Source: Loktanella sp. M215 (GTDB taxonomy: Bacteria > Pseudomonadota > Alphaproteobacteria > Rhodobacterales > Rhodobacteraceae). From it: a DNA stretch of 64,000 nucleotides. The notes beneath the pieces were generated by a model that searched no databases, was not told the DNA's origin, and saw only the letters and a list, made by a program, of their open reading frames with translations. The stretch is taken from positions 3,936,001 to 4,000,000 of the forward strand of contig NZ_WMEA01000001.1 of the NCBI RefSeq assembly GCF_021735925.1. Direction: 5' to 3'. Within the stretch, counting starts at the first letter, position 1. Each line of letters opens with the position of its first letter. Positions 17,798-26,286 of this stretch are shown piece after piece. A program made the translations under genes and the position numbers.

Positions 17798-18814
17798 TCA
17801 GCCGGCGGTCGGCGTGCGGCGGGTGCTGGCGCGGGCAATCACCTCGAACCCAAGGTCGACGACCCGCGGCGTGCCGTCCTTGGTGCCTGCGATCCGGCTG
17901 ACCTTCTGCACCGCAAGGCGGCCCATCTCGAACCGGTTGGTCTTGACGCTGGTGATTCCCGGCTCTGTCGCGCCCACCGCCTCGAGGTTGTTGAAACCGC
18001 AAATGCCCAGCCGGTGCGGCACCGACAGGCCAAGGCGTTGCGCCTCGAACAGGGCGCCGATGGCGAGGTCGTCGTTGTTGCAGAAGACGCAGTCGGTGTC
18101 GGGACGGCGCGCCATCAGGTCGCGCAACAGCTGTCCGCCGACGGCAAAGCCGGACGGGGCGTCCGTGCGCTGGATACGGTCCGGTTCAGGGTGGCCCGCA
18201 GCGCGCAACCCGTCGCTGAATCCCGCCATCCGCCGGATCGTGCGCGGATCAAGCTGTGCCGCCAGCGCCGCGGGATGCCGGTATCCCATGTCCAGCAGGT
18301 GGGCTGCGGCCGCCGCGGCGGCATTGGCGTGGGAAAACCCGACCATCATGTCGATGGGGTCGTCGCACAGGTCCATGATTTGCACCAACGGCACCTGCAC
18401 ACCTTCCAGCATCCGGCGGCTGGCGTCGGTCTGGTCGATGCCGGACACGATGATGCCGCTGGGCCGCTGGTTGAGAATCAGGCGCAGGGCATCTTCCTCG
18501 CGCTGGGCCGAATAGCCGGTGTTCACCAGTTGCAGCGTCAGCCCCAGATCGTCCGCCACGGAAAAGGCACCGCTAAGGACGTCGGCAAACACCGCGTTCG
18601 TGACCGAGGGGATCAGCACAGCGAGGAATCCGCTGTGACCGGTGGCCAACGCCCGGGCGGCGGAATTGGGGGTGTAGTTCAGCGAGGCCGCGGCGGCACG
18701 GACCTTTTCGCGTGTCGCTTCCGTGACTTGCGGAGAGTTCCTGATCGCGCGCGACGCGGTGATCGGGCTTACGCCCGCCAGTCTGGCCACGTCGGAAAGG
18801 GTCGCATTCGCCAT
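17798..18814 (-). CDS. LacI family transcriptional regulator (GntR-like)
   Basis: A 338-residue repressor. The HTH TLSDVARLAGVSPITASRAI is at the N-terminus, followed by a periplasmic-binding-type sensor domain (LAVLIPSVTNAVFADVLSG; GIIVSGIDQTD; CNNDDLAIGALFEAQR). The start at 18814 is preferred over an ATG two codons upstream because AAGAGG is then 6 nt away instead of touching. It diverges from gluconokinase and the TRAP genes, and the shared region holds two near-identical LacI-type operators. It is most likely a gluconate- or 6-phosphogluconate-responsive repressor of that operon and of itself. Confidence 0.93.
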   Translation of the reverse strand: MANATLSDVARLAGVSPITASRAIRNSPQVTEATREKVRAAAASLNYTPNSAARALATGHSGFLAVLIPSVTNAVFADVLSGAFSVADDLGLTLQLVNTGYSAQREEDALRLILNQRPSGIIVSGIDQTDASRRMLEGVQVPLVQIMDLCDDPIDMMVGFSHANAAAAAAAHLLDMGYRHPAALAAQLDPRTIRRMAGFSDGLRAAGHPEPDRIQRTDAPSGFAVGGQLLRDLMARRPDTDCVFCNNDDLAIGALFEAQRLGLSVPHRLGICGFNNLEAVGATEPGITSVKTNRFEMGRLAVQKVSRIAGTKDGTPRVVDLGFEVIARASTRRTPTAG

Positions 18815-18840
18815 TGTCATCCTCTTGCCTCAGACATGTA

Positions 18841-18882
18841 TTGACAAATGACAGCGCTATCAATGATGATAGCGCTGTCATT
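18841..18882 (+). promoter_or_regulatory. Gluconate operon promoter with two LacI-type operators
   Basis: TTGACA at 18841-18846 and GATGAT at 18865-18870 (18-nt spacer) form a promoter towards gluconokinase. It overlaps TGACAGCGCTATCA (18849-18862) and TGATAGCGCTGTCA (18867-18880), each a near-palindrome with the central CG typical of LacI-family sites, centred 18 bp apart. Together they make a perfect 16-bp inverted repeat with a 4-nt spacer (18847-18862/18867-18882). Binding would block the promoter directly. Confidence 0.8.
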
Positions 18883-18931
18883 CATGGCCCCCTGCACGGC
18901 AGCGCGGGCCAGGCGCCAGGGAGGGGGCCAG

Positions 18932-19471
18932 ATGGAAAAAGATGTGCCCGTGATTCTGGTCATGGGAGCCTGCGGTGTCGGGAAGTCGACGATCGCGCGG
19001 GGTCTGGCCGACAGGCTGTCCGCGCGGTTCATCGAGGCCGACGATTTTCACCCCGCCGACAACAAGGCGCTGATGGCGCGTGGCGTCCCGCTGACCGACG
19101 ACAACCGCTGGGCCTGGCTGGATGCCATCGCCGCCGAGGCGCAGGCCCGGCCCGGCCTGTCCGTCCTCGCCTGCTCTGCGTTGCGCCGCGTCTACCGCGA
19201 CCGGCTGCGCCTGACCTGCCGCCCGATGCCGATCATCCATCTGGCCGCCGACGGCGACCTGCTGAAGGCGCGCGTCGCGGCCCGGCAGGATCACTACATG
19301 CCGCCGTCGCTGGTGCAAAGTCAGCTCGACACGCTGGAACCGCCCGCGGCCGACGAGTTGGCCTGCATCCTGCCCGCCTTTGATACGCCTGACGCCATCG
19401 TGGCGCAGGCCACCGATTTCATCACCCGACACCTTGACCGCGCGCTGATTCCAGCACCGGCCAAGGACTGA
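18932..19471 (+). CDS. gntK: Gluconokinase
   Basis: A 179-residue P-loop kinase converting gluconate to 6-phosphogluconate. P-loop GACGVGKST is near residues 11-19, followed by the GntK motifs FIEADDFHPADN and the SALRRVYRDRLR helix. The start at 18932 has GGGAGGGGG 4-5 nt upstream; an open frame from 18848 would start inside the operators. It is the first gene of the TRAP operon (27-nt gap to the binding protein), implying the TRAP system imports gluconate or a related sugar acid. Confidence 0.94.
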   Translation: MEKDVPVILVMGACGVGKSTIARGLADRLSARFIEADDFHPADNKALMARGVPLTDDNRWAWLDAIAAEAQARPGLSVLACSALRRVYRDRLRLTCRPMPIIHLAADGDLLKARVAARQDHYMPPSLVQSQLDTLEPPAADELACILPAFDTPDAIVAQATDFITRHLDRALIPAPAKD

Positions 19472-19498
19472 ACCCGCCGTCATTCACAGGAGGATACA

Positions 19499-20521
19499 AT
19501 GACACGCTTTACCACATACACCCTGGCCACGGTCTCGGCCCTGGCCCTTGCGGCACCCGCCATGGCGCAGGACTTCAGCTTCCGGTTCCAGTCGTCCGAT
19601 CCCGCCGGCAACCCGAATTTCGAGTTGCAGCAGGGCTGGACCGAACTGGTGTCCGAAATGACCGACGGCCGCGTCGCCATCGAACTGCTGCCCGTCGATT
19701 CCATCGTCGCCCATAACGAGACGCAGGATGCCATCGCCGCCGGCATCCTCGACGGTCACATCACCGACGTTTCCTATTTCGCAGGCCGCGACCCGGCCTT
19801 CGGCCTGATCGCCAACCCGGTCGGCGCCTGGTCCGACCCGCAGCAGATGTTCGACTTCATGGCGGACGGCGGCGGCGCCGCGCTGATGAACGAACTGGAA
19901 AACCCCTACGGCCTGCAATTCATCGGTGCGACGACACCGGGGCTGGAAGCCTTCGTGTCCAGCGTGCCGCTGGAGGGTGTCGACGACCTCAAGGGGCTGA
20001 AGATGCGCGCGCCAGAAGGCCTCGTGCAGCAGGTCTTTGCCGCCGCGGGCGCCTCGCCGGTCAACCTGCCGGGATCCGAGGTGTTCACGTCCCTCGACAA
20101 GCACGTCATCGACGCGGCTGACTATTCGGTCTTTTCGACCAATCAGGCGCAGGGTCTGAACGACATCGCGCCGCATCCGGTCTATCCGGGCTTCCACTCG
20201 ATGCCGCTGGTCGAGATTTCGATGAACCTCGACAAGTGGAACGGCCTGCCGGAGGATATCCAGACGGCGATGAAGGAATCCGTCACGCAGTTCGCCCAGA
20301 CGCAGGTCGCGACCCTGAAGGAGCGTGACGAGGCCGCAGTGGCCGAGGCCAAGGCCGGTGGCAAGATCACCGTGCACGACTGGTCCGACGAAGAGCGCGC
20401 CAAGTTCCGCACCATTGCCGTCGACCAGTGGGCGGCGCTGGCCGACCGGTCGGACAACGCGAAGAAGGTCTATGAAACGCTGACCGGTTACCTGTCCGAA
20501 AAAGGCATGCTGCAGCAGTAA
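19499..20521 (+). CDS. TRAP transporter substrate-binding protein, DctP family
   Basis: A 340-residue periplasmic binding protein with a Sec signal peptide (MTRFTTYTLATVSALALA, then APAMAQ). The DctP fold is shown by ELLPVDSIVAHNETQDAIAAG, the LEGVDDLKGLKMRAPEG motif with the carboxylate-binding Arg, and NLDKWNGLPEDIQ. It delivers an organic or sugar acid to the DctQM permease encoded next. The gluconokinase and LacI genes suggest gluconate or a similar acid. The ribosome site AGGAGG is at 19489-19494. Confidence 0.93.
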   Translation: MTRFTTYTLATVSALALAAPAMAQDFSFRFQSSDPAGNPNFELQQGWTELVSEMTDGRVAIELLPVDSIVAHNETQDAIAAGILDGHITDVSYFAGRDPAFGLIANPVGAWSDPQQMFDFMADGGGAALMNELENPYGLQFIGATTPGLEAFVSSVPLEGVDDLKGLKMRAPEGLVQQVFAAAGASPVNLPGSEVFTSLDKHVIDAADYSVFSTNQAQGLNDIAPHPVYPGFHSMPLVEISMNLDKWNGLPEDIQTAMKESVTQFAQTQVATLKERDEAAVAEAKAGGKITVHDWSDEERAKFRTIAVDQWAALADRSDNAKKVYETLTGYLSEKGMLQQ

Positions 20522-20529
20522 CACCGACC

Positions 20530-20557
20530 GGACGGGACGGCACGCGCCGTCCCGTCC
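20530..20557 (+). terminator. Hairpin between TRAP binding-protein and permease genes
   Basis: Perfect 12-bp stem GGACGGGACGGC/GCCGTCCCGTCC with a 4-nt loop, 9 nt after the dctP-type stop. It is followed by a C-rich run and not a U tract, so partial termination or mRNA protection giving more binding protein than permease is likely. Confidence 0.55.
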
Positions 20558-20593
20558 CCCCTTGCACCCCACCGCCACAGAAAGGAGACCGCC

Positions 20594-21148
20594 ATGGCCA
20601 AGCATGATGCCATTCCAGAGGTTCTGCACGAAAACCATGTCGCGATCCCCGAGGCGGGCTGGCTGGGCCGCGTCATCGACCGGCTAGGGCTGGTCTTTGC
20701 CGTGGGCCTGCTGGTATCCATGCTGATCCTGATCCAAGAGGTGCTGCTGCGCTACGTCTTCAACGCCCCGACGATCTGGGCGCACGAGACGACGGTGTTC
20801 CTCTGCGGTGCGGCCTTCATCTTTGGCGGGCTTTATTGCACGGCCAAGGACCGGCACATCCGCGTCGTGCTGCTCTATGACATCGCACCGCCGGGGATGC
20901 GGCGGGCGCTGGATGTCGTGATTTCCCTGATCTGTGCCATTTGCACCGGGTTCTTTACCTGGGCGTCCTGGCTGATGGTGCAGCGGTCGGCCTTTGCACC
21001 AGACGGGGCGATCCGGCTGGAACGCTCCGGCAGCGCTTGGGACCCGGTCTATCCCGGCGTCATCAAGATCATGCTGATGGTGGTCATGGCGATCATGACA
21101 GTTCAGTTCCTCATCCTTGCCTACAACTACGCCAGAAAGCCGCGCTGA
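20594..21148 (+). CDS. TRAP transporter small permease, DctQ family
   Basis: A 184-residue protein with four membrane segments, beginning at about residues 31-51. The family motif FLCGAAFIFGGLYCTAKDRH is followed by IRVVLLYD. It is preceded by AAAGGAGA at the expected distance. Its stop shares bases with the start of the large permease (TGATG), so the two subunits are translationally coupled. Confidence 0.93.
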   Translation: MAKHDAIPEVLHENHVAIPEAGWLGRVIDRLGLVFAVGLLVSMLILIQEVLLRYVFNAPTIWAHETTVFLCGAAFIFGGLYCTAKDRHIRVVLLYDIAPPGMRRALDVVISLICAICTGFFTWASWLMVQRSAFAPDGAIRLERSGSAWDPVYPGVIKIMLMVVMAIMTVQFLILAYNYARKPR

Positions 21149-22464
21149 TGGAATTTTTCGGATCCCTCCAGAGCCTCGGGATCGAGGCCGGCACCGGCCT
21201 GATGTTCGCGATGCTGCTGTTCCTGCTCGTGACCGGCATCCCGCTGGCCTATGTCACCCTGCTGGTGGCACTGTTCTTCGTGCTGGGCTGGTTCGGCCCG
21301 TCCGCGGTGCCGCTGATCACCTCGCGGATCTATTCCTTTGTTTCCAGCTTCGTCTTCGTGTCGGTGCCGATGTTCGTGCTGATGGCCGCGATCCTCGACC
21401 GGTCAGGCATCGCGCGCGACCTCTTTGATGCGATGAAGCTCTTCGCGGGCCGGATGCGCGGCGGCGTGGCGGTGCAGACGATCTTTGTCGCCGTGATCCT
21501 TGCAGCGATGTCGGGCATCATCGGTGGAGAGATCGTGCTGCTGGGCCTGATCGCCCTGCCCCAGATGCTGCGGCTGGGTTACGACCGCAAACTGGCCATC
21601 GGCGTGGTCTGCGCGGGTGGTGCGCTGGGCACGATGATCCCGCCGTCGATCGTGCTGATCATCTATGGCCTGACGGCCAACGTCTCGATCGGGGACCTGT
21701 TCACGGCGGCCTTCATCCCCGGCGCGATGCTGGCGGCGTTCTATGTGGCCTATGTCCTGATTCGCACCCGCATGAACCCCGACATGGCCCCGCTGGGCGA
21801 TCTCAGCGGCGTCGACAGGACCGAGAAGCTGCGGCTGGCCAAGGGGCTGGTGCTGCCGATGCTGGTGGTCGTGGGCGTTCTGGGGTCGATCTATGGCGGT
21901 ATCGCCAGCGTGACCGAGGCATCAGCCGTGGGCGTCATAGGCGTCACCCTGTCGACCATGGTGCGCGGCGAGTTTTCCTTTCGGATGATGATCGACGCAG
22001 CCCTTCAGACGCTGCAGACCGTGGGCATGATCGTCTGGATCGGTATCGGCGCCACGGCGCTGGTCGGCGTGTTCAACCTGATGGGCGGCATCCATTTCGT
22101 CACGGAACTGATCACCGGCATTTCCGACAACCCGGTCCTGATCCTGCTCTTCATGATGGTGATCCTCTTCGTGCTGGGCATGTTCCTCGACTGGGTGGGC
22201 ATCGCCCTGCTGACCATGCCGGTCTTCGTGCCGATCATCGTCAGCCTTGGCTACGATCCGGTCTGGTTCGGGGTGGTGTTCTGCATGAACATGCAGATGA
22301 GCTTCCTGTCGCCGCCCTTCGGTCCTGCGGCCTTCTACCTCAAGTCCGTGGCCCCGCCCGACATTTCACTGGGCGAGATCTTTCGCGCGCTGCTGCCGTT
22401 CATCGGGTTGCAGGCGCTGGCTGTCGGTTTGCTGATCCTGTTTCCGGCGCTGGCCTACTACTGA
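21148..22464 (+). CDS. TRAP transporter large permease, DctM family
   Basis: A 438-residue membrane protein with about 12 hydrophobic segments. DctM features include FVSVPMFVLMAAILDRSGIA, the MSGIIGGEIVLLGLIALPQM stretch, and GTMIPPSIVLIIYG. It forms the Na+-coupled transport channel with the DctQ subunit. It is followed by a 100-nt gap and then rpe, which may be in the same transcript. Confidence 0.94.
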   Translation: MEFFGSLQSLGIEAGTGLMFAMLLFLLVTGIPLAYVTLLVALFFVLGWFGPSAVPLITSRIYSFVSSFVFVSVPMFVLMAAILDRSGIARDLFDAMKLFAGRMRGGVAVQTIFVAVILAAMSGIIGGEIVLLGLIALPQMLRLGYDRKLAIGVVCAGGALGTMIPPSIVLIIYGLTANVSIGDLFTAAFIPGAMLAAFYVAYVLIRTRMNPDMAPLGDLSGVDRTEKLRLAKGLVLPMLVVVGVLGSIYGGIASVTEASAVGVIGVTLSTMVRGEFSFRMMIDAALQTLQTVGMIVWIGIGATALVGVFNLMGGIHFVTELITGISDNPVLILLFMMVILFVLGMFLDWVGIALLTMPVFVPIIVSLGYDPVWFGVVFCMNMQMSFLSPPFGPAAFYLKSVAPPDISLGEIFRALLPFIGLQALAVGLLILFPALAYY

Positions 22465-22505
22465 CCGGCGACGGGCGTCGTCACGAAGGCGTTGGAATCC
22501 CCGCA

Positions 22506-22550
22506 CGGCCCGCGCTATGACGCGCGTGGGACCGCGCGCCGCGCGGGCCG
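22506..22550 (+). promoter_or_regulatory. Inverted repeat in the rpe leader
   Basis: CGGCCCGCGC (22506-22515) and GCGCGGGCCG (22541-22550) are perfect 10-bp arms around a 25-nt loop, ending 5-6 nt before the AAGGAG ribosome site of rpe. It could terminate TRAP transcription partly or affect rpe translation; no U tract is present. Confidence 0.4.
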
Positions 22551-22568
22551 GATCAAGGAGAAAGCCCG

Positions 22569-23249
22569 ATGACCTTCGACCGCAGCCTCAAGATCGCGCC
22601 GTCGATCCTGTCCGCCGACTTTGCCGACTTTGGCCGCGAGATTCGCGCGATCGAGGATCAGGGCGCCGACTGGGTGCATGTGGACGTGATGGACGGACAT
22701 TTCGTACCGAACCTGACGTTCGGCCCGCCTGCGGTGAAGGCGTTCCGCCGCCACGTGACCACGTTCATGGACGTGCATCTGATGATCTCTCCGGTCGATG
22801 CCTATATCGATGCCTACGCCGAGGCGGGCGCCGACATGCTGACCGCCCATGTCGAGGCCGGGCCGCATATTCACCGCACCCTGCAGGCGATCCGCGCGGC
22901 GGGGATGAAGGCGGGCGTGGCCCTGAACCCCGGCACCCCGGCAGAAGCCGTGGCAGAGCTGATGGACGTGGCCGACATGGTGCTGGTGATGACCGTCAAC
23001 CCCGGTTTCGGTGGGCAGAAGTTCATCGACATGACCGCCAAGATCGCCCGTGTGCGTGACATGATCGGCGACCGAGAGGTCCACATTCAGGTGGACGGCG
23101 GCGTCGATCCCGTCACGGCGCCGCTGGTGGTGGCCGCCGGCGCCGACGTATTGGTCGCAGGATCCGCCGTGTTCCGGGGCGGGTCCGTAGACGCGGCACA
23201 GGTCTACGGCGAGAACATGCGCGCGATTCGCGCCGCCGTGCGGGGCTGA
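22569..23249 (+). CDS. rpe: Ribulose-phosphate 3-epimerase
   Basis: A 226-residue TIM-barrel enzyme interconverting ribulose 5-phosphate and xylulose 5-phosphate. Motifs: [31 protein letters not shown] (metal-binding His/Asp), [19 protein letters not shown], and VDGGV near the C-terminus. AAGGAGAAAG precedes the start. Placement after gluconokinase links the operon to the pentose phosphate pathway. Confidence 0.96.
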   Translation: MTFDRSLKIAPSILSADFADFGREIRAIEDQGADWVHVDVMDGHFVPNLTFGPPAVKAFRRHVTTFMDVHLMISPVDAYIDAYAEAGADMLTAHVEAGPHIHRTLQAIRAAGMKAGVALNPGTPAEAVAELMDVADMVLVMTVNPGFGGQKFIDMTAKIARVRDMIGDREVHIQVDGGVDPVTAPLVVAAGADVLVAGSAVFRGGSVDAAQVYGENMRAIRAAVRG

Positions 23250-23336
23250 GGGCATGGCCGTCCTTTCGTCCAGCCGCGCGATGGCAGTGGCAGGGCGCAT
23301 GCCGTCGATGCACTTCAAAATGACAAGGAACAGCTG

Positions 23337-24005
23337 ATGGCCCGGATCGTCTTCGACCTTGATGGCACGCTGATCGACAGCGCGCCCGATATCCACGGTG
23401 TCGCCAATACCGTGCTGGCGGACGAGGGGCTAGCGCCCCTGACCATGACGCAGACGCAGGATTTCATCGGCGACGGGACCGCCGTCTTCGTGCAGCGGAT
23501 GCGCGCGGCGCGGGACATGCCTGACAGCGATCAGGACCGCCTGCTGGCGGCCTTCATGGCGCGCTATGACGGTGCGGTGGCGCTGACGCAGGTCTATCCG
23601 GGCGTCGTGGCGGCGCTGACAGCCCTGCGCGACGCGGGCCATAGCCTTGGCATCTGCACCAACAAGCCGCTGGCCCCCACCCGCCGGGTGCTGGATCACT
23701 TCGATCTGACGCCATTCTTTGCAACCGTCTGGGGCGGCGACAGCCTGCCCGTCCACAAGCCCGACCCCTCGCCCCTGCACGCCGCCTTCACGGCGCTGCC
23801 GGACGGCCCGCGCCTTTACGTGGGCGACAGCGACGTGGATGCGGAAACGGCGGTGCGCGCGCAGGTGCCGTTCCTGTTGTTCACCGAAGGCTATCGCAAG
23901 AGCACCATCGACGCCCTGCCGCACCGGACAGCGTTCTCCAGCTTCGACGCCCTGCCCGGGATCGTCGCGGACTGTCTGTCGGGAACCGATACGACCGGGG
24001 CATGA
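23337..24005 (+). CDS. gph: Phosphoglycolate phosphatase (HAD family)
   Basis: A 222-residue HAD hydrolase. Motif I VFDLDGTLIDSAPD is at residues 4-17, motif II lies in SLGICTNKPLAPTRRVLDHF, motif III Lys in HKPDPSPL, and motif IV in YVGDSDVDAETAVRA. The cap domain and length match Gph, and rpe-gph is a common pair. It hydrolyses 2-phosphoglycolate to glycolate; other small phosphosugars are possible for this family. Confidence 0.9.
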   Translation: MARIVFDLDGTLIDSAPDIHGVANTVLADEGLAPLTMTQTQDFIGDGTAVFVQRMRAARDMPDSDQDRLLAAFMARYDGAVALTQVYPGVVAALTALRDAGHSLGICTNKPLAPTRRVLDHFDLTPFFATVWGGDSLPVHKPDPSPLHAAFTALPDGPRLYVGDSDVDAETAVRAQVPFLLFTEGYRKSTIDALPHRTAFSSFDALPGIVADCLSGTDTTGA

Positions 24006-24030
24006 TCCCGGCCCGGCAGGTCACGAAGGC

Positions 24031-24327
24031 TCAGGTCCGACCGGACGGCGCATCATCGCGGCGCACCGAATTGCCGCCACGGATGATCCGGTTGATCAGG
24101 CTCGCGACTTCGACGTGAAAGGCCGAGTCCTCGGTGGCGTCGGGATGGTTGCTGTGGGCCGCGGCCGCGTCGCGCAGGACACCTACGATTTCGTGTTCTG
24201 GCAGGATGTTGCGGTCGTTCAGCGCCAGCATCAGCGATTCACAAATCGACAGCGCGGCGGCAGCGGTCACCCTTGCGCTGAACAGCGGGGCTGATTCGAC
24301 ATCTTGCGATTGTGTTGCGTTTGACAT
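24031..24327 (-). CDS. Hypothetical protein
   Basis: A 98-residue protein I do not recognise. It starts MSNATQSQDVESAPLF, has a helix-rich middle (AAALSICESLMLALNDR) and an acidic segment before VEVASLINRIIRGGNS. No signal peptide or membrane segment. The start at 24327 has GGAAGG about 8 nt upstream; a longer frame to 24411 would overlap an operator-like palindrome. It diverges from the Crp/Fnr gene. Confidence 0.6.
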   Translation of the reverse strand: MSNATQSQDVESAPLFSARVTAAAALSICESLMLALNDRNILPEHEIVGVLRDAAAAHSNHPDATEDSAFHVEVASLINRIIRGGNSVRRDDAPSGRT

Positions 24328-24400
24328 GGGCAGGGCCTTCCGGTTTCCGGCCCGTCCGGTCAGGCCGCTCACAACACTGACAGAATGATACGAATATGGA

Positions 24401-24414
24401 CTGATCGACATCAG
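24401..24414. promoter_or_regulatory. FNR/CRP-type palindrome
   Basis: CTGATCGACATCAG is a perfect 5-bp inverted repeat around CGAC and matches the TGAT-N4-ATCA core of FNR/FixK boxes. It lies between the hypothetical gene and the Crp/Fnr gene, 71 nt before the latter's start, so autoregulation is plausible. Confidence 0.5.
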
Positions 24415-24484
24415 GATCGTCCTTCAGACTTGCCGCTAAATACGATGTAACCTGTCCGGGCACGCCGCGACCGGAACCGAAAGA

Positions 24485-25222
24485 ATGCCGATGTACAGCC
24501 ATCACAGTCCGCTGACCCGCAAATTGGGCAATTTCGTCGCGTTGAACGAGGCCGAGCTGGACATCCTCGACGGCTTGCACCAGCGCAGGCGGTCATTTGT
24601 GGCCGGGCGCGATCTGGTGCATCAGGGGCAGCTCCGCTCTGCCGCGTATATTCTGGCCGAGGGCTGGGTCTGTTCGTACAAGCTGCTGCGCGACGGCACA
24701 CGGCAGATCGTGGATTTCCAGATTCCGGGCGATTTTCTGGGGCTGCGGTCCGTCCTGTTCCGCACCGCTGACCATAACATCGAACCGATCACCCCGGTCG
24801 AAGCCTCCGAGGTGCTGAGCAGCGAGTTGCTGCATGCCTTTGCCGAAACGCCGCGCCTTGCGACCGCCGTGCTCTGGGCCGCGTCGCGGGACGAGGCGAT
24901 GGTCGTCGAACACCTTGTGGGCATCGGGCGGCGCAATGCGCTGGAACGCACGGCGCATCTGCTGCTGGAGCTGAACGCCCGGCTTGTCCTTGTCGGCCAT
25001 GCCACGCGCGAAGGTTTCGCCTGCCCGCTGACGCAATACCATCTGGCCGACGCACTGGGGCTGAGTGCCGTCCACATCAACCGCGTCCTGCGCGAGTTGC
25101 GCGAAAGCCGGTTGCTGACCTTCCACAGGGGACAGGTCGAGATCCTTGATTTCGACGGTCTGGTCGATCTGGCGGAGTTCGATTTCGACTATCTTGATCA
25201 GGACGGGCCACTGCTGCGCTAG
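24485..25222 (+). CDS. Crp/Fnr family transcriptional regulator
   Basis: A 245-residue regulator with an N-terminal cyclic-nucleotide-binding-type domain (GRDLVHQGQLRSAAYILAEG; IVDFQIPGDFLGL) and a C-terminal helix-turn-helix (LTQYHLADALGLSAVHINRV). The N-terminal cysteine cluster of Fnr is missing, so it should not carry an oxygen-sensing Fe-S cluster. The recognition helix has V and N where FNR has the base-contacting Glu and Ser, so DNA specificity may differ from TTGAT-N4-ATCAA. Ligand and targets are unknown. Confidence 0.9.
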   Translation: MPMYSHHSPLTRKLGNFVALNEAELDILDGLHQRRRSFVAGRDLVHQGQLRSAAYILAEGWVCSYKLLRDGTRQIVDFQIPGDFLGLRSVLFRTADHNIEPITPVEASEVLSSELLHAFAETPRLATAVLWAASRDEAMVVEHLVGIGRRNALERTAHLLLELNARLVLVGHATREGFACPLTQYHLADALGLSAVHINRVLRELRESRLLTFHRGQVEILDFDGLVDLAEFDFDYLDQDGPLLR

Positions 25223-25251
25223 TCGCAGCCGCGGGATGATCGGGTGACCGG

Positions 25252-25932
25252 TCACGCCGTCTGACGCTGCGCGGGCACCGTCAGCCGGACGGTCAGACCC
25301 GCCGGGTCCGAAAGATAGGCCGCGGTGCCGCCAACCTGCGCCAGCAGACGTTCGACGATCCGCAGGCCCAGACCCTGCCCGGCCTTCGGGGCTGAATTGG
25401 GGGCCAGTCCCGGCCCGTAATCGCGGACCGATACCTCGATCATCGCATCCGCCAAGGGGCGGCAAGACACCAGCAGGGCCACCTTGCCCGCGCTGTCGCG
25501 GGCGTGCTTGATCGCGTTCGTCATCACCTCTGTCACGATCTGCGTGACCGGCAGCAGGTGGTCCGACGACAGCGCACAGCCCGGCCGGAACGCGCGCCGG
25601 ATCGTCAGGTCGTCGCCGCCCACCGACTGCAGCGCCGTGCAGACAGACCCCAGGTAGGCCGGCAGATCCACCGGACCGCGCGATCCGTGCCCCGCCAGCA
25701 TGCGGTGCAGATCCGCCACCGCGTTGATCTGGACATCGACCGCATTGATCAAAAGCAGCGCATCCCGCGCGGTCAGACCCTTGCCCTGCTTGACCATCGC
25801 CCGGGATTTCAGGCGGGCATAGCCGGACAGCATGGCCAGATGGTTGGCGATCCTGTGGTCGGCCTCGGTCAGGCGGTCGCAGGTGTTGCAAGCCGCAAAG
25901 TGTTGATCGTCCAGCGTCATCGCAGCGTTCAT
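25252..25932 (-). CDS. Soluble sensor histidine kinase (HisKA_2/HWE-like)
   Basis: A 226-residue protein made of a dimerisation/phosphoacceptor helix pair and a HATPase domain. The likely phosphorylated His is in EADHRIANHLAMLSGYARL (residues ~24-42), of the HisKA_2 type. The ATP-binding domain shows an N box VTEVMTNAIKHA, a G1 box RDYGPGLAP and a G2 box GQGLGLRIVERLL. No sensor domain, membrane segment or adjacent response regulator is present. The start at 25932 has GGGGGA upstream. Input and partner are unknown. Confidence 0.85.
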   Translation of the reverse strand: MNAAMTLDDQHFAACNTCDRLTEADHRIANHLAMLSGYARLKSRAMVKQGKGLTARDALLLINAVDVQINAVADLHRMLAGHGSRGPVDLPAYLGSVCTALQSVGGDDLTIRRAFRPGCALSSDHLLPVTQIVTEVMTNAIKHARDSAGKVALLVSCRPLADAMIEVSVRDYGPGLAPNSAPKAGQGLGLRIVERLLAQVGGTAAYLSDPAGLTVRLTVPAQRQTA

Positions 25933-25985
25933 GCCTAGTCCCCCGGTGTGGTGGGCCGCCCCGAGGATACGGGGCAGCCATGGTG

Positions 25986-26111
25986 TCAGCTGACCTGGAT
26001 ATCGGTGACGACGCCGTCGGCGGTGGTGACACCGACAGGATCGGCGTTGACACTGGGTTCCCAGTCCAGCTCGGCCAGACCACCAGACTTCAGAGCGTGA
26101 TCGGTGGTCAT
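25986..26111 (-). pseudogene. Truncated BON-domain protein gene
   Basis: A 41-residue open frame with an excellent ribosome site (AAGGAG, 6 nt before ATG). It reads like the first part of a BON domain: ALKSGGLAELDWEPSVNA followed by PVGVTTADGVVT, then stops after DIQVS where a full BON domain would continue. Full proteins carry one to three BON domains of about 60-70 residues each. No remainder is seen downstream in any frame, so a deletion is likely; a functional microprotein is the alternative. Confidence 0.6.
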
Positions 26112-26286
26112 GAAAATCTCCTTTTGCACGATAATCGCGAGGCGGTGCCGGGCCAGTCATCGCTGTCGGCGGTCTGCGTGATCAGGCCGGACTGCAGCGG
26201 GCCGCCGGTTGTCGATGGAAGACTTTTAGACCACATTGTCCCGGTCAATATTGATACGGATCAGCTTTTGGCACGGATCAGCGGGA

